Shown here: positions 1 through 6,792 of the stretch, one piece after another
Position numbering within the stretch: position 1 is the first letter of the stretch
Layout: each line of letters opens with the position of its first letter
DNA from: SABI01 sp963676605
GTDB lineage: Bacteria; Spirochaetota; Spirochaetia; Sphaerochaetales; Sphaerochaetaceae
NCBI GenBank assembly: GCA_963676605.2
Contig: CAXXSP010000065.1
Location: 1 to 64,000, forward strand
Reading direction: 5' to 3'
Length of the DNA stretch: 64,000 nucleotides
The notes under the pieces: generated by a model
Seen by the model: the letters and a program-made list of their open reading frames with translations, nothing else
What the model was told of the DNA's origin: nothing
Database searches by the model: none
Translations under genes and position numbers: made by a program

Positions 1-42
1 AACCGTACACAGAATTATGAGATATCTGTTGAATCTAGACAT
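1..42 (-). CDS. 5' end of an unidentified gene (runs off left edge)
   Basis: An ATG at 42 on the minus strand opens a frame without stops to the window edge. The visible 14 residues read MSRFNRYLIILCTV, a basic start followed by a hydrophobic stretch, which fits the beginning of a signal peptide or membrane anchor. A strong Shine-Dalgarno (GGAGG, around 49-54) sits about 8 nt upstream of this ATG. A second ATG three bases upstream is in another frame and stops after ten codons. The product cannot be identified from so little sequence. Confidence 0.5.
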   Translation of the reverse strand, partial: MSRFNRYLIILCTV

Positions 43-52
43 GGCATATCCT

Positions 53-81
53 CCTCTTTCATAGCTTCAGTATGAGAGAGG
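53..81 (-). promoter_or_regulatory. Leader hairpin touching the ribosome-binding site of the left-edge gene
   Basis: Positions 53-62 and 72-81 form a 10-bp stem (one G-T wobble) with a 9-nt loop. On the minus strand the 3' arm contains AAAGAGG, part of the Shine-Dalgarno region of the left-edge gene, so folding could limit ribosome access. The rest of 82-279 is noncoding and I see no gene in it. The function is inferred. Confidence 0.3.
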
Positions 82-279
82 AGATGAATAGAAAACACCT
101 GAGAAACATACCTATTCTTCTAGGTATCTCTACCTGAGGCCTCCTCTGAAGCTCTCTGAGAGAGGGGGCAGATCTCGGCAGAAGGGAGAAATGAGGAAAT
201 GTACATCAGATGACAGAACAGCCTCTGCTCTTCAGACGCGAAGGAGAGCAAAGGGGGAGTGATACGGAGATTTCGGTAG

Positions 280-1437
280 CTAGAGAAGAACTTCTTCGAG
301 CAGCGGCTGCTCGAAACTGACAGGACGGAGGTTGTCTGAAAGTACCTTTGTCAGGTATGCCCTGTCGAGCCCGAGATCATAGGTGAGACGAACCAGCAGG
401 TCCTCGGGAATCAGGTTCTGCTCACAGAAGAGGTAGACGAGCGCCTTCTCCGCGAGAGCTCCGGGCAGGAGGGAATTGAGGAAGATATCGGCATCCTCCC
501 TGTCACTGTACCGTTCCACGATATGCTGATACAGGAGAGAGTCTTCTACATGGTGGGTGAGAGCATAGAGCTCTGCTTTCAGCGGTTCCACCTCTCCCCT
601 GTTTGCCGCTTCTCCAAGCGGTTTGAGCGTGAAGAAGGTATACTCCTTCCCCGGAAGATAGTGATGGGTATCACATCGGGAACAGTAGTTCGGACTGAGC
701 GATGACTCCTTATGAATGTCACCTCCGACAATAATGAGTGGATCGAAGTAGAGTGCGGGACACTCCTTTCCGTCAATACTGTAGTAGCGGTAGGTGTAGA
801 AAGCATCCTTCATACAGTCGGGGTGTTCACAGTACGCGGTGAGCGGTATCACGTCTGTCGCGATATCGAGCATCAGACGTGCTGTCGAATTGAAGATATC
901 TCTCCTGAAATTCAGGATAAGAGTGGGGAAGATGAAGAGGATGCCTCTCTCCAGTGAATGGTTACGCACCACGTACGCAAGCCGTTCATCAAAGAAAGAA
1001 GCCTCATCGATAATGAACGTCCCGATATCAGGATGGTCGGCCAGGACCGTCTCCAGCCCGAACGAGTCGAGAATATGGGCGATATTCTCCCCACAGCAGA
1101 CATACCCGCCCCGGTAGGCAAGTGCATCTTCCGGATACTCGGAAAAACGGTCAGTGCTGATCTGGCTTCCCACGAAGAAGACTTTCCGGCGGTCAACGCC
1201 GTTCGTGCTCGTCATGCGGGCTATCACATCGCTTTTTTTCTGCGCGATGGCCGCATCGCGCCAGACTCTGGCGGAGAACTCGGTCTTGCCCGATCCCATC
1301 GGACCGATGACCAGCACCCTCCGTCCCGGGAGGGTGAAGTCGAAGTGAGTGAATGTCTCATGTACGGTGATGGAGGGGAATCCGAGAGATTTCAGGAAAT
1401 CGTCAGGAAGTGCTCCGCCGTTCTCAGTACGCGGCAT
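280..1437 (-). CDS. Thymidine kinase family protein (TK1-like) with long C-terminal extension
   Basis: Predicted to phosphorylate thymidine with ATP (salvage). A P-loop GPMGSGKT lies at about residues 45-52. An IIDEASFF motif near residue 140 matches the DE-x-QF catalytic box of TK1 enzymes, with Ser replacing the usual Gln. Two Cys pairs (CEHPDC, and CSRC about 50 residues later) match the zinc-binding lasso of the family. At about 385 aa it is nearly twice the length of ordinary TK1 enzymes (190-230 aa); the last 130 residues are an extra region of unknown role. The ATG at 1437 is preceded by AGGGAG at good spacing; an ATG nine codons upstream lacks this. It overlaps the end of deoC by 14 nt, so the two are probably one operon for deoxynucleoside use. 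The fold family is clear; substrate is inferred. Confidence 0.75.
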   Translation of the reverse strand: MPRTENGGALPDDFLKSLGFPSITVHETFTHFDFTLPGRRVLVIGPMGSGKTEFSARVWRDAAIAQKKSDVIARMTSTNGVDRRKVFFVGSQISTDRFSEYPEDALAYRGGYVCCGENIAHILDSFGLETVLADHPDIGTFIIDEASFFDERLAYVVRNHSLERGILFIFPTLILNFRRDIFNSTARLMLDIATDVIPLTAYCEHPDCMKDAFYTYRYYSIDGKECPALYFDPLIIVGGDIHKESSLSPNYCSRCDTHHYLPGKEYTFFTLKPLGEAANRGEVEPLKAELYALTHHVEDSLLYQHIVERYSDREDADIFLNSLLPGALAEKALVYLFCEQNLIPEDLLVRLTYDLGLDRAYLTKVLSDNLRPVSFEQPLLEEVLL

Positions 1438-2098
1438 CTGATGATGCTCCCTGGATGATGGCAATACCGCTGCTTGTTCCTAGCCGCGTTGCTCCTGCAG
1501 CGATCATAGCTTCGGCGGTCTCAAAACTTCTCACGCCTCCGCTCGCTTTCACTCCAAGTGCATCTCCTACCACCTTTCTCATCAGGGCAACATCCTGCTC
1601 GGTCGCTCCTCCGGTAGAGAAGCCGGTGGAGGTCTTCACGAAATCGGCTCCGGCACTGACGCTGAGACGACAGGCTGTCTCCTTCTCCTCGTCACTGAGG
1701 AGGCAGGTCTCGATGATCACTTTGAGAAGCTTGCTTCCGCAGGCTTCCTTCACGAGTGCGATGTCATGCTCAACCTCATCAAGACGGCCTTCCTTGAGAA
1801 GCCCCACATTGATCACCATATCGATCTCATCTGCACCATCCTTCACAGCACGCGCGGCCTCGAACGCCTTGCTCTCGCTGTTCATCGCCCCGAGGGGGAA
1901 ACCGACAACAGTACAGACCGCGACATCGGTTCCTTCAAGCTCTGAAGCTACGAGGGAGGTCCAGCAGCTGTTCACACAGACTGAGGCAAAGTTGTGTTCT
2001 TTCGCCTCCCGGCATATCTGCATCACTGCATCACCGGTCGCATTGGCTGCCAGAATCGTATGGTCTATATATCGTGCAATCTCTTCTTTTGAAATCAT
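1424..2098 (-). CDS. deoC: Deoxyribose-phosphate aldolase
   Basis: Cleaves 2-deoxyribose-5-phosphate to glyceraldehyde-3-phosphate and acetaldehyde in deoxynucleoside catabolism; cytoplasmic. The 224-aa length is standard. The DeoC signatures are present: the N-terminal DHT motif (YIDHTIL), EIDMVINVG in mid-protein, the Schiff-base lysine region FVKTSTGFSTGGAT near residue 160, and VKASGGVR near residue 190. It is the upstream gene of a two-gene unit with the thymidine kinase, whose start lies inside its last codons. The gene is divergent from the Nudix gene to its right. Confidence 0.95.
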   Translation of the reverse strand: MISKEEIARYIDHTILAANATGDAVMQICREAKEHNFASVCVNSCWTSLVASELEGTDVAVCTVVGFPLGAMNSESKAFEAARAVKDGADEIDMVINVGLLKEGRLDEVEHDIALVKEACGSKLLKVIIETCLLSDEEKETACRLSVSAGADFVKTSTGFSTGGATEQDVALMRKVVGDALGVKASGGVRSFETAEAMIAAGATRLGTSSGIAIIQGASSDAAY

Positions 2099-2181
2099 GA
2101 GGGTTTTCTCCTTTGCATCTGTGCGTGTATCGCAGTGATGCTTACTTGATTTTTCCGCATCATACAGCTACTGTCAACCAT

Positions 2182-3108
2182 ATGATACTTGAAAAAATCG
2201 CAGATAACTACCTCTGGTTTCTTATGGCCATTCTGGTCCTGAATTTCTCTCAGCGAAAGCACTACCCGCGAAGCGCACACAAGAGAATCGCAACACTGAT
2301 CGTGGCAGGCTTAGCCATGGTCTACCAGGTTCTGATATCAGTCATACTTGCCCGCGGATGGCCTCACTACCTCGCCATCGCGGCTCTTATCCCGACTCTT
2401 GCTCTGACCTATCCCTTCAGAAAACGCCTCTTCCTGTTCAGGAGATCCTGTGCCTCCTGCGGCACGTCTCTCTCGTTCACCGAGATCCTCAATTACGATG
2501 ACAATCTCTGCGACAGCTGTTACAAAGAAGCGAACCCCGAAAAATTCCCTGAAGAAGAGAGTGAGGAGATAGAGGCGGAAGTGATCCCCCTCTGCGATGC
2601 ACGGGATGTCAGCGAAATCGACTGGGATGAGTGGGAACCGACTGAAGTTGCCACCCTGCTCTATCTGTTCGACGGAGACAAGGTTCTTCTGATCAACAAG
2701 AAAACGGGTCTCGGCAAGGGTCTGGTCAACGCGCCCGGCGGGCACGTCGAGGAAGGCGAGACTGCCAAAGAAGCTGCAATGAGAGAGATTACCGAAGAGA
2801 CGGGACTGACAGTCCCGTCGGTTGAGTATAAGGGTAAACTCGAGTTCCAGTTTATAGACGGACTGAGGATGAGAGGCTTCATCTTCTTTGCCTATGAGCA
2901 CACGGGAGAACTGATCGAGACTGATGAGGCCGACCCTTTCTGGGTCCCTGTCTCCGAGATGCCGTACGAGAGAATGTGGGCTGATGATCCCCTGTGGATC
3001 CCTCTTGCTCTCGAAGGAATCGAATTTCATGGAAGATTCATCTTTGACGGAGAGGAGATGCTCAGTCACTCCATACTGACTCCCGAGAGTGAGAGTGAAG
3101 AAAGCTGA
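2182..3108 (+). CDS. Membrane-anchored Nudix hydrolase with zinc-ribbon linker
   Basis: A three-part protein of 308 residues. Residues 1-75 hold two or three hydrophobic segments ending in a basic stretch. A C-x2-C...C-x2-C zinc ribbon follows at about 87-115 (CASC, CDSC). After an acidic linker comes a Nudix domain at about 155-300 with a complete Nudix box beginning GGHVEEGETAKEAAMREI and continuing TEETGL. The family hydrolyses nucleoside diphosphate-X compounds; the C-terminal part (FWVPVSEMPYERMWADD) resembles MutT/MTH1-type 8-oxo-dGTPases. An in-frame ATG 23 codons upstream exists, but the ATG at 2182 gives a more sensible N-terminus. The aldo-keto reductase overlaps its end by 20 nt. 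Substrate and the reason for membrane anchoring are unknown. Confidence 0.75.
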   Translation: MILEKIADNYLWFLMAILVLNFSQRKHYPRSAHKRIATLIVAGLAMVYQVLISVILARGWPHYLAIAALIPTLALTYPFRKRLFLFRRSCASCGTSLSFTEILNYDDNLCDSCYKEANPEKFPEEESEEIEAEVIPLCDARDVSEIDWDEWEPTEVATLLYLFDGDKVLLINKKTGLGKGLVNAPGGHVEEGETAKEAAMREITEETGLTVPSVEYKGKLEFQFIDGLRMRGFIFFAYEHTGELIETDEADPFWVPVSEMPYERMWADDPLWIPLALEGIEFHGRFIFDGEEMLSHSILTPESESEES

Positions 3109-4030
3109 GCTCGGTCTCGGCTGCTGGGCCTTCGGAGAAGATTACTGGGAGGACCAGAACCAGAGAGATTCTGTACAGACGATCCACGCCGCCCTGCGCG
3201 GCGGCATCACCCATTACGATACCGCAAGCGGTTACGGCAGGGGGAAAAGTGAACAGCTTCTCGCACAGCAGATTCATCGGCTGAGAAAGGAAATCTCACC
3301 TGAAAGACTCACCATAGCCACCAAAATATTCCTCCCGCAGAGCCCCCTTCTGGTGCGCCCTCTGGTGGAAAAATCACTGAGACGAACCGGCCTCACCCGT
3401 TTCGATATCCTCTATATCCACTGGCCTGACAGCACGAAAGACCAGAAACCCTACCTGAAGGAACTCTCACTCCTCCGTGGCCAGAAGATCATCGACTCGA
3501 TCGGTGTGAGCAACTTCACCCCGCCCCTTCTTCACCAGGCAGTCGATACGGTAAAGGTCTCATATTGCCAGTTCCCCCTTTCAATACTCTACTCACGAGC
3601 TCTTGAGACCATCGTTCCTATCTGCAACCGGTACGGTATACGCACAGTCGGCTACTCCCCTCTCTTTCTGGGTCTTCTCGGCGGCAACCATGCAGATGCA
3701 AAAACTCTCTCACCGACAGACCGCAGACGAGACCTTTTTCCCTTCTCACCTTTCCACCTCGCCCATTTTCAGGAGGTTCTTGATGAACTGAAGAGCGCAG
3801 CGGCAGAGGAAGGAACTTCTGAAGCAGATATCGCACTCAGGTGGGCGCTGTCACAGGATGTTGATATCATCCTCACCGGGGCTCGCAGAAAGAGACAGCT
3901 AGCGGAAAACCTCCGATCGGCAGAAACCCCTCTTCCTTCTCACATTGAACAGAGACTCTCCCGCCTTGCACAGCAGGGCGACTCCCTCCTCCCTCCGACA
4001 GCAGATAATCCCTTTTTCCATCGCTGGTGA
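3089..4030 (+). CDS. Aldo/keto reductase family oxidoreductase
   Basis: A 313-aa NAD(P)H-dependent carbonyl reductase-type protein. AKR hallmarks are present in order: the catalytic Asp and Tyr in HYDTASGYGRGKSE (about 43-56), a catalytic-type Lys in IATKIFLPQ (about 78), a His in LYIHWPD (about 112), GVSNFTP (about 145) and the nucleotide-binding end LTGARRKRQLAENL (about 265-280). The start is a GTG inside the end of the Nudix gene (20-nt overlap), with another GTG two codons on, so translation is probably coupled. Substrate unknown. Confidence 0.85.
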   Translation: MRVKKAELGLGCWAFGEDYWEDQNQRDSVQTIHAALRGGITHYDTASGYGRGKSEQLLAQQIHRLRKEISPERLTIATKIFLPQSPLLVRPLVEKSLRRTGLTRFDILYIHWPDSTKDQKPYLKELSLLRGQKIIDSIGVSNFTPPLLHQAVDTVKVSYCQFPLSILYSRALETIVPICNRYGIRTVGYSPLFLGLLGGNHADAKTLSPTDRRRDLFPFSPFHLAHFQEVLDELKSAAAEEGTSEADIALRWALSQDVDIILTGARRKRQLAENLRSAETPLPSHIEQRLSRLAQQGDSLLPPTADNPFFHRW

Positions 4031-4054
4031 TTGTGCTACACTGACAGTTGAGCT

Positions 4055-4651
4055 ATGAAAAGACCCACAGAGACTAAAACAGCAGAAATCGAAGTAAAAC
4101 GTTCCCGCTTTATCACGATCGGACAGTATCTTGATGATGTGAGTGAGATCAAGGGGATCGTACACGCTCTGAAAGCGGAACATCCCCACGCTTCCCATGT
4201 TGTTCATGGAGCCGTCATAGGCGAGAACGGTGAAATCTTCAGCACAAGTGATGACCGGGAACCGAAGAATACGGCAGGACGTCCTGTTCTCGAAGTGCTC
4301 AAAGGGAGCGGCATCACGAACATCCTTGTCTGCGTGATCCGGTATTTCGGAGGGACATTGCTGGGGACCGGAGGTCTGGTGAAGGCCTATACCGATGCTG
4401 CGAAGTCTGTGGTCGAAATTATCGAAACCGAAGAGATCATCGAGACCTCCACCCTCAGATTCTCGATCCCCTATCATCTGTATGAGAGAGTGAATCAGGT
4501 ACTCACCCCGACAGCGAAAGATATCTCCGCGGAGTTCCTGAGCGATGTGGGCATCACAGCGGTCTTCGAGATTTCAGAGATAGAAGCCATCCAGTCTCAG
4601 ATAACCGAGATCTGCAGCGGGAAGGTCAGCTTCGATCAAGATTCTCAATAA
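4055..4651 (+). CDS. IMPACT (YigZ/UPF0029) family protein
   Basis: A 198-aa protein. The N-terminal IMPACT domain carries the signatures RSRFIT (about 16-21), DDREPKNTAGRPVLEVL (about 67-83) and RYFGGTLLGTGGLVKAY (about 101-117). The C-terminal ~70 residues fit the ferredoxin-like DUF1949 domain. Bacterial members such as YigZ bind nucleic acids or the translation machinery, but the exact role is not established. It starts 24 nt after the aldo-keto reductase, on the same strand, and its last 26 nt overlap the end of the convergent M28 peptidase gene. Confidence 0.85.
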   Translation: MKRPTETKTAEIEVKRSRFITIGQYLDDVSEIKGIVHALKAEHPHASHVVHGAVIGENGEIFSTSDDREPKNTAGRPVLEVLKGSGITNILVCVIRYFGGTLLGTGGLVKAYTDAAKSVVEIIETEEIIETSTLRFSIPYHLYERVNQVLTPTAKDISAEFLSDVGITAVFEISEIEAIQSQITEICSGKVSFDQDSQ

Positions 4652-5879
4652 AGCGGATCGCGATCGATATAGCCTGCTCAACCGCCTGTTCATCGATATG
4701 ATCGACTGTGTCAGAGGGAGTGTGATACACACTGCCGCGTTCACTGTTTCCCCAGGGCATGCCGATGAGCGTCGTAGACTCCAGCCCCACTCTCGCTGAC
4801 TCTGCAGCATCCGTACCGCCCGTCAGAAAGGCTATCTTCTGACTCTTCGCCTGATACCCCATGGAAAGAGCCGTCTCAACACAGGTTGTCGCCATCTTCT
4901 GTGACAGCTGTACCGACCCGTTCACGTCGGAGGTAAGAAAGCTCATGTGGGTATGGTCATACAGGCATTCCACATTGAAATGATACCCTCTGCCCTTCAC
5001 AAGGTCGGAACTATGCTGAGAAAAGAAGTGTCTCGATCCCCTGAGACCTGCCTCCTCGGCATCGAAACTTGCGAAGACCAGCCGGGTATGTTCCAGGGGG
5101 GAGCCGTCCTCCCGTCTTGAGGAGAAGTACCTGGCAAGCTCAAGGGCGCTCGAGGATGAGATCAGGTTATCTCCGGCACCGGGTGATCCCTCCGAAGAGA
5201 CGAAAGACCAGAGCTTCTTCATGAAGTAGAGGGCTCCGCTCAGGATAATCAGAAGAAGCAGAGAGAGTATCGAAGGACCAGTAATGGCGAAGAGTGTTCC
5301 ATGTGCTGTCTGGAGTACCGTCTCCAGCAGGGCGAGGAGCGTGAGAAGCACGAAGGAACCCAGAGCGCCTCCTACCTTCACGATGTACAGCTGAGGTTTA
5401 TCGACGAAGAAGGTGAAGACCGGAGCACTGTCATGATGGCCGCTGTACACGAGCGTCTGTTCCACCTTTCCCTGAGGCTCGATGACTCCCCACACATTCA
5501 CCCCTTCCCTTTTCGGGTAGAAGCGATCGGTCACCTCATGGTACAGGAAGAATTCCCGCACCATGACATAGACTCCCGCACTCAGGAGCAGGAAGGCGAA
5601 AAGAGGCTGTGACAGGAACATGAGCAGCAATGCCGCAGGATAGACAAGGACAAGAATCCTGATCCACCCGAGAAATGCCTGAGGATGTATATCGAAAGAG
5701 TCTCTTCCTGTTGTATCACAGAAGCCGTCAAGCTCCTTCTTCAGTTCATCAGCGACCTTCTTCGTAGCCTCTTCTCCCGGAAGCCGGGGACCGTAGAGAT
5801 CAATAAGCTTCCTGACTCTCTCAAGAGCGGCGTCTCTCATTCTGTGTGCTTTCATTTTCTGCATTCGCATTTTAGCCAT
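4626..5879 (-). CDS. M28 family zinc aminopeptidase with internal membrane segments
   Basis: A 417-aa predicted dinuclear zinc exopeptidase. Metal-ligand motifs appear in order: GHHDS (about residue 148), GAGDN (about 235), DAEEAGLRGS (about 270-279), a Glu in FNVECLYD, and VYHTPSDTVDHI near the end. Unlike simple M28 enzymes, a pair of hydrophobic segments precedes the catalytic domain (about 70-112). A second pair lies between the first two metal motifs (about 165-218), so the enzyme should be membrane-embedded. The start is uncertain: no good Shine-Dalgarno precedes the ATG at 5879 and Met residues 4, 6 and 9 are alternatives. The gene is convergent with the IMPACT gene, overlapping it by 26 nt. 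Confidence 0.8.
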   Translation of the reverse strand: MAKMRMQKMKAHRMRDAALERVRKLIDLYGPRLPGEEATKKVADELKKELDGFCDTTGRDSFDIHPQAFLGWIRILVLVYPAALLLMFLSQPLFAFLLLSAGVYVMVREFFLYHEVTDRFYPKREGVNVWGVIEPQGKVEQTLVYSGHHDSAPVFTFFVDKPQLYIVKVGGALGSFVLLTLLALLETVLQTAHGTLFAITGPSILSLLLLIILSGALYFMKKLWSFVSSEGSPGAGDNLISSSSALELARYFSSRREDGSPLEHTRLVFASFDAEEAGLRGSRHFFSQHSSDLVKGRGYHFNVECLYDHTHMSFLTSDVNGSVQLSQKMATTCVETALSMGYQAKSQKIAFLTGGTDAAESARVGLESTTLIGMPWGNSERGSVYHTPSDTVDHIDEQAVEQAISIAIRFIENLDRS

Positions 5880-5955
5880 GCCTTTAATATCTGCTCAGAG
5901 CGAAGGAATGTCAAGAATATCGGCGAAGGGAGCTGTTTTATCGTACCGTAACAAC

Positions 5956-5984
5956 TTGACAAAGATAAACGCTATCACTATAGT
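5956..5984 (+). promoter_or_regulatory. Sigma-70 promoter of the tRNA cluster
   Basis: A perfect -35 box TTGACA (5956-5961), a 17-nt spacer and a -10 box TATAGT (5979-5984) end 13 nt before the first tRNA. This probably drives the five tRNA genes and perhaps the SRP RNA. Confidence 0.8.
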
Positions 5985-5997
5985 GAAAATCCTGATT

Positions 5998-6082
5998 GGA
6001 GAGATGTCCGAGCGGTCGAAGGAGGTGGTCTTGAAAACCATTGAGGCGCGAGTCTCCGGGGGTTCGAATCCCTCTCTCTCCG
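5998..6082 (+). tRNA. tRNA-Ser (anticodon TGA)
   Basis: An 85-nt cloverleaf with acceptor stem GGAGAGA/TCTCTCC, discriminator G, a long variable arm typical of serine tRNAs, and the TTCGAAT T-loop. The anticodon loop shows TGA, reading UCA-family codons. CCA is not encoded. Confidence 0.93.
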
Positions 6083-6113
6083 TCTAATCAAACAGACGAA
6101 AGTCTGTTTCCCT

Positions 6114-6200
<87 letters not shown>

Positions 6201-6235
6201 TTTTTTGTGTCTTCTGGATACCAGGAGACACGCCT

Positions 6236-6309
6236 GTAGCCATAGCTCAGCTGGATAGAGCATCAGATTGCGGATCTGGAGGTCGGAGGTTCGAATCCTC
6301 TTGGCTACA
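6236..6309 (+). tRNA. tRNA-Arg with GCG anticodon
   Basis: A 74-nt cloverleaf with acceptor GTAGCCA/TGGCTAC and discriminator A. The D-arm and T-arm closely resemble bacterial tRNA-Arg(ACG). The anticodon stem is TCAGA/TCTGG and the loop TTGCGGA places GCG at positions 34-36. The usual bacterial tRNA for CGN codons has ACG with A34 deaminated to inosine; here G34 would read CGC and CGU directly. CCA is not encoded. Confidence 0.9.
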
Positions 6310-6332
6310 TAGCGATATGTTGAATATTGCCG

Positions 6333-6420
6333 GGAGAGATGTCCGAGAGGTCGAAGGAGACGGATTCGAAATCCGTTGTACTACTTTGTGGTACCGGGGG
6401 TTCGAATCCCCCTCTCTCCG
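6333..6420 (+). tRNA. tRNA-Ser (anticodon CGA)
   Basis: An 88-nt cloverleaf with the same acceptor stem as the first serine tRNA (GGAGAGA/TCTCTCC), discriminator G, a long variable arm, and the CGA anticodon for UCG codons. Confidence 0.93.
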
Positions 6421-6442
6421 GTCTTTCGAAATCGCCTTATCT

Positions 6443-6530
6443 GGAGAGATGTCCGAGAGGTCGAAGGTGCACCCTTGGAAGGGGTGTGAGCTCTAACCGG
6501 GCTCCGAGGGTTCGAATCCCTCTCTCTCCG
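6443..6530 (+). tRNA. tRNA-Ser (anticodon GGA)
   Basis: An 88-nt cloverleaf with acceptor GGAGAGA/TCTCTCC, a long variable arm, and the GGA anticodon for UCC and UCU. With the other three serine tRNAs here, all serine codons are covered from this one locus. A T-run follows at 6532. Confidence 0.93.
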
Positions 6531-6540
6531 CTTTTTTATT

Positions 6541-6661
6541 CCCCCTGGTGTCGATGGTAGATTCTGTACTATCGCTTTTCGCCCAACCCCGTCAGGACCG
6601 GAAGGTAGCAGCGGCAAGTGAAACAGCGATGAGATGCAGGTGATGTATCTCGCCCGGGGGG
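6541..6661 (+). ncRNA. ffs: Signal recognition particle RNA (4.5S type)
   Basis: This RNA binds Ffh and targets nascent membrane proteins to SecYEG. The invariant apical domain is readable as GTCAGGACCGGAAGGTAGCA at 6591-6610. The ends CCCCC (6541-6545) and GGGGGG (6656-6661) pair to close a rod-like hairpin of about 120 nt, the short form common in diderm bacteria; T-rich sequence follows. Its position just before dnaX is common in bacteria. Confidence 0.93.
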
Positions 6662-6792
6662 TTTTTGTATCTAAAAAGCAGGGCTCCTCCAGCTGCGGCA
6701 GGCCGCTCTTCGGCTATCAGATTTCCCCAAGGTCTTCTTTTCTTCTCCCCGATATGATAGACTCTCTTTGTTTGACTATGAGGAGAATTCAG

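Noticed and set aside
201..256. Imperfect inverted repeat after the thymidine kinase stop (GCTCT...AGAGC) as a terminator
   Set aside because: The stem is short and no U-run follows on the minus strand.
1021..1036. GATATCAGGATGG inside the thymidine kinase gene, resembling the conserved hairpin loop at 48.9 kb
   Set aside because: Only partial identity, no flanking stem, and fully explained by coding sequence.
6634..6792. Upstream extension of dnaX from an ATG at 6634
   Set aside because: It would start inside the SRP RNA; the ATG at 6793 has a proper ribosome-binding site and the family N-terminus.
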